A stretch of 32,820 nt of DNA from an uncultured Eubacterium sp. (lineage in GTDB: Bacteria > Bacillota > Clostridia > Oscillospirales > Acutalibacteraceae): contig CALWVQ010000072.1 of the NCBI GenBank assembly GCA_944385025.1, forward strand, positions 1 through 32,820, in the 5' to 3' direction. The notes under the pieces are model-generated. The model did not search any database and was not told the origin of the DNA. It saw nothing but the letters and a program-made list of their open reading frames with translations. Numbering within the stretch: position 1 is the first letter of the stretch; each line of letters starts with the position of its first letter. The translations under genes and the position numbers were made by a program. Shown piece by piece: positions 6,638-16,000 of the stretch.

Positions 6638-9028
6638 ATGACAAGCATTAACCTTTCAGGCAAATGGACAATGCTGGACTGTGAAAGCAGTAAAACATAC
6701 AGTGCAGATATTCCCGGAACTGATGTGGGAAACCTTATAAAGTACGGCAATGTAACAAGTCCGTTAATTTCAGGAAACGACAAAGAAGGCGAAGAGCTTT
6801 GCGATAAAGACCGTGTATTTTCACGTACTTTTGAAATAACAGCAGAGCAAATGGCTTTTGAACACATTAATTTACGCTGTGAAAGTCTTGATACCATTTG
6901 CACCTGCTACATCAATTCAAAGGAAGTTTTTAAAAGCAACAATGCTTTTATTCCGGTTGATGCAGATATAAAAGAATACTTAAAAATCGGAGAAAATGAA
7001 ATAAAACTTCATTTCAGCAGTGCTGTAAGTTACATTAAGAAAAGGCAGAAAGAAACTCCCCTGCCCAAAAATCCAAACGGCATTGACGGTATTCCCTACA
7101 TAAGAAAACCTGCCTGCCATTTCGGCTGGGACTGGGGACCCTGCGTTCCTTACTGCGGAGTAACGGGCAATATTGAGCTGGAGTGTTATAACAGCAGAAT
7201 AGAAAATGTAGAGATACACCAAAACACTACAAAAGAAAAAGCAATAGTAACCGCAACTGCTGATAATGCAGAAAGAATTTACATAATTTCGCCTCAAGGC
7301 GACTATATTGAAGCTAACAATGAGGGAAAATTTGTCATTCTTTTGCCTGAACTGTGGTACACATATGAGCTTTCTCAAAAGGAAAAACAACCGCTTTATA
7401 CCGTAGTATTTCAGAATAAAGAACAAAGGCTTGAAAAAAAGATTGGCCTTCGCAGTCTTTATCTTGACACAAGCAAGGACCAATACGGCAGTAATTTCTG
7501 CCTTGTATTAAACGGTGAAAAAGTATTTGCAAAGGGCGGAAATCTTATTCCTTTTTCGGCAATATATGAAGACAGCAGTGAAAAGGACGTGGATTACTAC
7601 CTTGACCTTGCTCAAAAATCAAACTTTAATATTATAAGAGTTTGGGGCGGGGCAAGCTACTCAAACGAATACCTGCTCAGCCAGTGCGACGAAAGAGGTA
7701 TTTTGATTTGGCAGGATTTCATGTTTGCCTGTCAGATGTATCCTTTTTACGAAGATGACTTTACTGCTAACGTACTCAACGAAGTTACGGCAAATGTAAA
7801 AAGGATTAATACCCATCCTTGTCTTGCCTTGTGGTGCGGAAACAATGAGTTGGAGGTAATGTTCTCCTACCTGCCGAAAACTACAAAAATAATGAAGGCG
7901 TATGAAAAGTTTTTCTATCATATCCTGCCTGAACACATAAAGGATTTAACAGAAGCATCATATATCCCCACCTCCCCTATGGGAAGCGAGTGCTTTAAAG
8001 AATATTCAAGCGACAACGTGGGCGATACTCATATGTGGAACGTATGGCACGGACTTAAAAAGCTTGACTACTACACAACAAGATATTCAAGATTTTTGTC
8101 TGAGTTCGGTCTTGAGTCACTGCCGTCTATGAAAGCAATTAAAACCTTTGCACCGCCTGAGGAATACGATATAACTTCTCCAAGCTTTAACAGGCATCAA
8201 AAGTGCGTAGGCGGAAATAAAAAAATGCTGTTTTATCTTACCGAAATGTTTGATTTTCCCAAGCATTTTGAGGATTTGCCCTATTTGACAGGAATCGTTC
8301 AGGCTGAATGCATTAAAAATGCCACAATTCATTTCAGGCAAAACAAGGGCAGATGCAACGGTTCTATTTTCTGGCAGTTTAACGATGTTTGGAACTGCCC
8401 CAGCTGGTCATCGGTGGACTTTGAGGGAGTGCCAAAGGCATTGCAGTACAAGGCAAAGGAGTTTTTTGCACCTGTTACTGTAAGCTGTAAAAAAGAAAAA
8501 GGAAAGGCTGTTATTTTTGCTCACAATGACACCCTGAAGAAAGTTTCTTTTAAGCTTAATGTTAAACTGTTTAACGGCTCTAAAGCGCAGGAAAGCACGT
8601 ACGATATCGAGGTAGAACCAAACAGTTTTAAAGAAATAGATACTGTTTCGGTAAACAAAAAGACAGTTTTACAGCTTTGCTTTAACGGCGAGGTAATAAC
8701 TGAAATATTTACCGCTCCTGTTAATCTCGGTCTTAAAAAGGCAAAGATTGACGCAAAGGTTGACGGCAATAAAATGACTCTCAAAAGTGATACTTTTGCA
8801 TACAACGTATTTGTTGAGTGTGACGCCGTAGCTGATGAAAACTATTTTTGTCTTGCAAAAGGAGAAGAAAAAACAATCACCTTTGACAAAGAGCCTAAAG
8901 ACTTTAAGATTACCTGTACAAACAATATTGAGTATAAAAAGTCTGAGGTTAAGAAAAAACTGTTTAGGCTGTTTTACAGACTTGAACCTCTTAACATAGG
9001 CAACTATTTTTACTATACATACAACTAA
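6638..9028 (+). CDS. Glycoside hydrolase family 2 beta-mannosidase
   Basis: This enzyme hydrolyses terminal beta-mannosides. It has the family order: a sugar-binding jelly roll (NLSGKWTMLDCE), the mannose-recognition motif FGWDWGP (W164, D165, W166), a TIM barrel with the acid/base in WCGNNE (E404), and the nucleophile in LSEFGLESLP (E489). IFWQFNDVWNCPSWSSVDFEG near the end of the barrel is also typical. A C-terminal beta domain completes about 796 residues, slightly shorter than many relatives. No signal peptide is seen, so it should act in the cytoplasm on sugars brought in by the symporter encoded 17 bp upstream. I prefer ATG 6638, which has GTGAGG 6 bases upstream; the in-frame GTG at 6626 lies inside that ribosome binding site. 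Confidence 0.9.
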   Translation: MTSINLSGKWTMLDCESSKTYSADIPGTDVGNLIKYGNVTSPLISGNDKEGEELCDKDRVFSRTFEITAEQMAFEHINLRCESLDTICTCYINSKEVFKSNNAFIPVDADIKEYLKIGENEIKLHFSSAVSYIKKRQKETPLPKNPNGIDGIPYIRKPACHFGWDWGPCVPYCGVTGNIELECYNSRIENVEIHQNTTKEKAIVTATADNAERIYIISPQGDYIEANNEGKFVILLPELWYTYELSQKEKQPLYTVVFQNKEQRLEKKIGLRSLYLDTSKDQYGSNFCLVLNGEKVFAKGGNLIPFSAIYEDSSEKDVDYYLDLAQKSNFNIIRVWGGASYSNEYLLSQCDERGILIWQDFMFACQMYPFYEDDFTANVLNEVTANVKRINTHPCLALWCGNNELEVMFSYLPKTTKIMKAYEKFFYHILPEHIKDLTEASYIPTSPMGSECFKEYSSDNVGDTHMWNVWHGLKKLDYYTTRYSRFLSEFGLESLPSMKAIKTFAPPEEYDITSPSFNRHQKCVGGNKKMLFYLTEMFDFPKHFEDLPYLTGIVQAECIKNATIHFRQNKGRCNGSIFWQFNDVWNCPSWSSVDFEGVPKALQYKAKEFFAPVTVSCKKEKGKAVIFAHNDTLKKVSFKLNVKLFNGSKAQESTYDIEVEPNSFKEIDTVSVNKKTVLQLCFNGEVITEIFTAPVNLGLKKAKIDAKVDGNKMTLKSDTFAYNVFVECDAVADENYFCLAKGEEKTITFDKEPKDFKITCTNNIEYKKSEVKKKLFRLFYRLEPLNIGNYFYYTYN

Positions 9029-9039
9029 TAACAAAGATA

Positions 9040-9078
9040 AGCACCCCTGAAGGCAAAACCTTCAGGGGTGCTTTATTT
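9040..9078. terminator. Terminator after the beta-mannosidase operon
   Basis: A perfect 14-bp stem (9040-9053 with 9059-9072, loop CAAAA) is followed by TTATTT. It may also serve the converging minus-strand operon that stops at 9105, though the T tract on that side is weaker. Confidence 0.88.
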
Positions 9079-9104
9079 GGGGAAATTTAAATTAACAGTT
9101 GCTT

Positions 9105-10067
9105 TTAAGCTTTTTTTACACCTTTTGTTTTCATCATATAATCATCATCTGCCGGAAAATGCTGTTCATATGTGATATTAAGAGAGGCGCTTTTATCTTT
9201 GAGCACGGCAACATTGGCGTGAGTTACATTAACATCAACGTTCATTTTGTAGTCTGCCTCTACAATCTCGCCTGAAGCGGTGTCGATTTTAACTGTTGCA
9301 GTACCGTTTTCGTAAATTACTTTGCAGTTTTCCTGTGTTGTGCCGCTTGCCCAGGAAAGCACGCTGATAGAATCTACCGTTTTATCGATTGCTCCCAGAG
9401 TATTAAACATTTTACCCTGTGAGTCGAGTCCCTTGCGGCTCATTTCCACATCGGCAGGCATAAGCGTAAGCGTTATAGTGCCGTCGCCGTTATCCTTTAC
9501 AGAACAGCTCTTTATATCCTGTGCTGTCAGCCTTGACTGAATAAGTGAATCCTGATTTTCATCAATATCAAGATTAGGATCACGGTTTGCACAAGGAGGA
9601 AGGCCATAAAGGTTTTTACTAAACAGTCCGCCTACAATACTGGGAGCAAGATTACTGATAATGGAATTTTCCTTGCCCTCTACCAAAACGGAATTAACAA
9701 CTATATTTTCTGTGCCAAGAAAAGCGTAATAAGTCTGTTCTTTGCCCTGGTCGTCAATATATTTAGCTGTTTTTTCTTTTGTTTTGTTGTAAGCATCAAC
9801 GTAATATTTTACTACGTCCTCCTGAGAGTCAAACTTAACGGAGCCGTATGTTCCCGGTGTAAATGTAAGCTGTCCTGCCTCGTCTTTGTTTGCATTTGAC
9901 GGATTAACCTGTTCTTTCCAACTGCCGTCCTGTATAGCAACAACAGCATTATTCATAGAGCTGAAAAAGTAATTAATCTCTTCTTTTTTGAAAATGCCCA
10001 CTAACACGCCGCTGACAACTATTGCCACAGCTAACAGTACGGCTATAATTTTAACTGCCTTTTTCAT
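9105..10067 (-). CDS. Signal-anchored extracellular protein of unknown family, coupled to the giant surface protein
   Basis: I do not recognise this 320-residue protein. It starts with a short basic end and one hydrophobic segment (about residues 4-26) with no clear lipobox or signal-peptidase site, so it is probably anchored by its N-terminus with the rest outside. The remainder is a mixed domain that becomes beta-rich toward the end (ITLTLMPADVEM, TATVKIDTASGEIVEADYKM, SASLNITYEQHF). A PGTYG segment and a tyrosine-rich region come earlier. Its ATG overlaps the stop of the preceding giant gene as ATGA, and its AGGAGGAG ribosome binding site lies inside that gene's last codons. Tight coupling suggests equal expression and possibly physical partnership. 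The role is unknown. Confidence 0.75.
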   Translation of the reverse strand: MKKAVKIIAVLLAVAIVVSGVLVGIFKKEEINYFFSSMNNAVVAIQDGSWKEQVNPSNANKDEAGQLTFTPGTYGSVKFDSQEDVVKYYVDAYNKTKEKTAKYIDDQGKEQTYYAFLGTENIVVNSVLVEGKENSIISNLAPSIVGGLFSKNLYGLPPCANRDPNLDIDENQDSLIQSRLTAQDIKSCSVKDNGDGTITLTLMPADVEMSRKGLDSQGKMFNTLGAIDKTVDSISVLSWASGTTQENCKVIYENGTATVKIDTASGEIVEADYKMNVDVNVTHANVAVLKDKSASLNITYEQHFPADDDYMMKTKGVKKA

Positions 10068-13000
10068 AAATTCTCCTCCTGCTCACTTTCGTCATTTAAT
10101 AATTCGTCTGAATTTTTGGACTTTTTACTTTTAAGCAGAAGATAAAGCACTCCTGCTATAATCATTGTAATTCCGGCGAGGAACACCCAGTAAGCCCAGT
10201 AGAAATTGCCAAGCTTAAACGGATCAAATATTTCATTGTCCTTTTCCTGCTGTGAGGCGTTGCCTACGCTGAAGCCAAACAGCAGTTCCATAAGCATTTC
10301 AATAATGGAATCCACATCTTCAGACGCCAGTGCAGACAGCACTTGATTAATAACATCAAGAATATTGCTTGGAATTGAAAGACCTGACAACAAAGCGTTA
10401 ATAGCATCAAGATTTGTTTTAAGATTTGTAATCAAATATCTTAACACGCTGATAAATACAGCAGGGTTGTCCGCCTCAACTCTTTTTGCAGTGACTCTCT
10501 CACCGTTATAAGTTCTTAAAGAGGTATACGTTTTAACTGTTCCTCTGCCTGCAAGAGCGTTAATGTCAATAGGACTTAACTTAATGTTCAGCGGCTGTCC
10601 GTTAATATTAACAGAGCTTATTAAGCTGTTAATCATACCTGCAAGGTCAGGATTGTCAAGTATTGATAAATCAAGCTTAACCTGATAAATCGGCTCAATT
10701 TCCTTAAGAATGTTCGTAACAGGAGCAATCAGATTTTCAACGCTCTTTTTAACCGAACCGTTTGCTACAAAGTAAGCCAAATTCGGCAAAGTTCTCGCCA
10801 AGGTTGATACCGGCGATTCCAGAAGCTCTTCCGCTTTTTCAAGAATCGGGTTGACAATGGCTGTAATAAGCTTGTCTGTATCTGCATTTGCAGAATATTC
10901 TTTTACAGAAAGAAGCGATTTTTCATCGATTCCCAAAGCTTCTGCAATAGGCAGGATTGCTGTATTATAGCCGTTACCGCCTTTGATTTTGATTGAACCT
11001 AAAACTACTAAATCTTCTCCGGAAAGCACTGCTCTGAGCACTGGATATAAAGGTCTTAACACTGCCGTAAGGGCATTTACAAATCCTTCTCTGTCGCCTT
11101 TTTCAAATCCCCAGTCAATGCTGTCAAAGTTCACCTTACTCCAATTTGATCTGTTTGAGAACGCCTTTGAGGCTGATTTGTATTCTCCTACTGCCGACGC
11201 TACTGCTTTAGTGGAAATATCCACATCTAAAAGTCTCAAAACAGTATTTATGTCAACACCTATATCAATAGAACTGAGATTTGTATAAATCAGCTTTGCA
11301 AGGCTGTTTACGGTATCGCTTGTATAAAGCATATCCGTAACAAGATTTTTAAGTGATGAGTGAGCAAGGTCTCTTACCAAACCGTTGATAAGGGGATCTG
11401 CCGTATCCACTGCTTGTGCATAGTCTTCCCGTTTTAGATTTGCCGTGTAACTCACAGGAGTAGAGGCAATGTTTTTAAATGTCCAAAGGACGTTGTCAAA
11501 GGTCTGCATCTTAATCAAAATATTAACAGCAATTCTTGTAAAGCCGTCAGCTCCGCATTTTAAAATGTTGTCAATCACTGCTTTGACGGTAGCATTATCT
11601 CCTATCAGTGCAGTAACAGAAGATTTATTTGTTTTAAGAACGTCAAACACATACCTGAGTATTGTCATCAGTTCTTTGCCTGTGTCGGCTTTAATTGTAC
11701 CGTTCTTTAATGTGCCGCAGCCTGCAAGAGTTTTCCAATTGATAAGAGGCAGGGCAAGATTTACATTTTTGGAGCCTAACTGAACGCCGTCAGAAAGCAA
11801 ACCGTTTACAAAAGGCACAACCTCGTTTTGAAGGTTATTCCACTTAAGGTCTATTCCTGCAATGTCAAAAACAAAATCAAATATATTATCGTTTGTAATA
11901 ACATTAAGAAGAGGACTTACAAAATTAGTAACAGGATAAAGAAGGTATTCAACCGCTTTTTGTACTGCGCCCTTATCAATAAAGTTAGATACCTGCGGAA
12001 GAATAAGAGCAACTTCTTTTACGGGGTTTTTGGCAATTTCATCAACTCTGTCAAGAAGCGGATTAAGGATATTAACAATAAGATTATCGCTGTTTTTCTT
12101 TGCCGCTTTAACGTACTTTGACGCTGACATACTGTCGCATCCTAACACGTCAAGAAGAGGTTTGACAGCATTGGAGTAACCGTCTGCACCCTTAAAGTCC
12201 ACTACTCCAGCAATGCTTATTTCGCCGCTGTTAAGAAGCACGTTTAAAACATTATTTAAGGGTCTTAAAACTGCCGTAACTGCTTTTGCAAAACTTTCGC
12301 TGTCCTTTACTTTCCAATCCCACTTGCTTGTATTAACAGCGGAAACTTTCTTTGCTGAAGCTATTGATTTGGATATTGAGGGGTAATCCTTTTTTAGCGA
12401 TTTGGCTATACCGTCTTTTGACATATCACTTCCAAAAAGATTTAAAACTGTTAACACAGTATCGTTGTCTGCCATCGAATAAACGGCATAAGCTATCGAC
12501 GAAACCGTATTGTTTGTATAAAGTTTTTCGTTTATAAGTCCTGAAAGCGAAGCGTCAAGGAATATAGTCAAAGCGTTGTTAGCAGCTCCAGAAAGAATTT
12601 CAACTATCTGCTGTAAATCTTTGTTTGTGACTCCCTGTGGGTAGGTTACATCGGCAGAAGCATAGTTCTTGTAAAGGAATGACCAGTCGGCTTTAAACGA
12701 AGAAGAATCAAGTCCTTTAGTAAGTTTAACGAGGACTTCAATCATTTTATCGCCGCTGACAGAAAGCAGTTTGCTTATGTATGGGGAAAGGGTCTTATAA
12801 GTGTCCTCCCCTGCTTTCTGTTTTACCAAATCAAGCAACGAATTTTTGTTTGACTGGACAGTTTTCCACAGATATTTAAGTATCTGAACTGCGCTGTCTG
12901 ATTTAACAACACCGCCGTTTTTTGAAACAGTGCATCCTGCTATTACAGACCAGTTTATATCAGGCAATTTCAGCGACAGTTTAGTGCCGTTAATATTAAT

Positions 13001-16000
13001 GTTACTTAAAACCTTTTTATTGATTATCGGCACTAACTGATTTTGCAGATTATTCCATTTAAGCTCCTCTCCGGCAAGGTCGCTTAAAAAGCTGTCACAA
13101 AGCCACTGATATATATTGTCGGTACCCACAAGCATTGATACTCCTGTAAGCAAATTATTGAAAGGAGCAAGAAGCTGTTCAACAGCCCTCTGCACACCGC
13201 CGTTATCAATAAACAATGCAGCTTTAGGAGCAATTTCAACAGCTGCGTTTACAGGGTCATCGGCAACTGTGTCTGCCAGTTTAACAACAGGAGCAATAAT
13301 GTTATAAATAACGTTGTTGCTGTCCTTTTTAGACTGTTTTTCATATTCAGTCACAGTCAGAGAATCACAGGTCAAAGCGTCAAGCAAAGGCTTAACAGCG
13401 TTGTTATAACCGTTTGCACCTTTTATCTCCAGCCCGTCAGCTATTGTAACTGTCATTCCCTGTCCCGCAAGCAATGCTTTTAAAAGCTGATTAAACGGTG
13501 ACAATACCGCGCTTACCGCCTTTGCAAAGCTTTCGCTGTCTTTGACCTTCCAGTCAGACGGTGAAATAACCGCACTTGTTATACTTGAGGCTTTGTCGAT
13601 TGCTTTTGCAATTGCAGGATAATCACCTTTAAGAGCTTTCGAAACAGCGTCCTTTGAAACATCTATGCTATAAACTCCGCCCTGATTATCACTAATCTTG
13701 ATAAGAGAAAGAACAGTTGCAGCCTTTTCGTCGGCAAGAGCCGAATACAATGCCGTAAACATAGCGCTTACAGTATTACCGCTGTAAAGGCTGCTGTCGA
13801 GCATGTCGCTTAAAGAGCCTTTTGCCAAAACAGTAATAACATTTTCAACTATCTTTGAAAGAGTCTTTGTAAGCTCCTCAACATCTTTTGAAGAATATCC
13901 TGACGGATATTTAACATTTGTCTTTGTCCAATTAAGACTGCTCCAGTCATAGTCAGGTGTTTCGTAAGGAGTCAAAAGGGTAAACAAAGCTTTTGCAACA
14001 GTTTTACCATCTGATTCTAAAACGTTGTTCAGCGCCCCTTCTATTACAGGCAAAAGCTGTGCAGGTATGCTCTCGCTTGAAGAAATAAGTGATGAGAACA
14101 TATCTGAATTTGCTTTCATTAACTCTGCAAGATAATAAACCACCTGAACCATTACATCCGGTTTATTTGCCTCAATATGATTTCGCACTCCCGAAAGTCT
14201 GTGGCTTGGATAGTCTGTATGCCATTCTCCGCTGCCGGCAAGCTGTGCCCAGTTCAGCGGCGGCAGAGTTATACCTGTTTGTCCTAAAAACTTGTTCGCT
14301 AAAGAGATAAGGTCGCTTAAATCAATACCGTTATCAAGAAGAACCTGCTTAACATCCAATCCGAATTTAGAAAGAGGCGAAGCTAAATCCACCACACCCT
14401 TTGTAAACAAATCGTAAGAAGCAGCATAGGCGAAATCAGGAAGAATTTCGGTAATCTGAGTTACGGTATCACCTGCTAAAATCTCATCTAACCTGTTAAG
14501 TAACGGAATAAGAATATTTTTAAGCATTGAGCTTGCCAAGTTATTGTTAGCCTTGAACTCCTTGGTTGATACCGTATCACAACCTAAAATCTCAAGAAGA
14601 GGAAGAATATCCTTATCATATCCCTCATTGCCGTCCATAATTGTAATCAAGCCCAGCGCTTTCAAGCCTTCGCCGGTAAGAAGAGCTTTGAGAGCATTGT
14701 TTATTCCCTGAAGTCCTGCACCGAGAGCATCACAAAAAGATACTACGTCGTGCACCTGTGTGCCGTCTGCTTTTGTCCATGCCCCCTGCTGCCACGCTAC
14801 GTTCTCCCAGTTGTCGCCTGCAGAAGCAAGAATAGACTGTGCCAACGGATAATCATTCATTGCCGTTCTTTCGGAAACTGTTTTCGGCACAACGTAAAGC
14901 CCAACCAGACCCAAATAGCTCACATAGTCTTTTACAGCATCTTTAACAACAGGATAAATTGTAGAAATAATTGAACTTACTGTTTCGTCCTTAAACAAAG
15001 CTCCCGAAATAGCGTCTGAAACCGTATCCTCAAGTGACTTGCCCAAAATCTTGTCAAGAAGCTCGCCGCCTATGATTTTATCAAGACGTTGCATAACTTC
15101 CTCAACCTGCTGCGGTGTAACACCCTGTGGATACTCCACGCTGTATTCGTTAAATGACGGACTGCTCGTAAGCTGATTTATGCTGTCGTTAAGCTTTGAC
15201 ACTACGTCCATATAATAAAGAACCTGACTGTCATTTTTAAAATCATCGCTGAGAGATGCGTAAGAGTTATTAACTTTTGACAAAGCATTTTTCACATTTG
15301 ACACATCAAATATGTTAATTGAAATAACCTGCGGTGTTCCGTCCCTGTCAATATAGTATGGCGAAAGATATTTATCTGCAGTATCAGCAAATACAGCATA
15401 ATAGTGGTTGTCAACAACCTGATTCATTTTATCGCTGATAATAGTCAGCATATTGAATCCGTTTACGGCAGGCTGCATTGCTTTTGCCTGTTCGTTAAGC
15501 TCGGCATAAATATCAAGAAGAGCCGAAAGTTCTTTTGTAAAAACATCTTTTATCTCATAAGTAAGCTTATCGTCAGGATACTTAAGCACAAACTCAACAG
15601 CACTGTTTTCAAAGTCTTTTGCTGCGTCAAGATCAATTACTGACTGCATTTTTTCCTTGACTTCGCTATACATAGAAACAGCATCTGTAACCATCGTCTT
15701 GCTCTTTGCCGCTTGCGAAAGCTTGTCATATGCGCCGTCGATTACAGAACATCTCTTTTTGAACTCTTTGGCTTGCGATGGAAGAATTTCTCTGTCTGAA
15801 TAATCCTCTTTAAGCTCAAACACAAGGGTATAGAACTTTGACGCAGAATAATCGTCGCACTTGCCCTCAACTTCTCTGGCTCTGTTAAGAGTTAAGCCTA
15901 CAAGCGTATTAATTGTTTTAAGGTCATATTTTGCAATACCGTTTAAAACGCTGTCTGCATCGGATCTGATTTGAGCCAGTTCATCAATGGTATAGCTGTT

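Noticed and set aside
10270..15133. Assembly artefact or recent tandem DNA duplication as the source of the B repeats
   Set aside because: The repeats differ at most residues and have unequal lengths (398-422 codons), so they are ancient protein repeats rather than duplicated reads.
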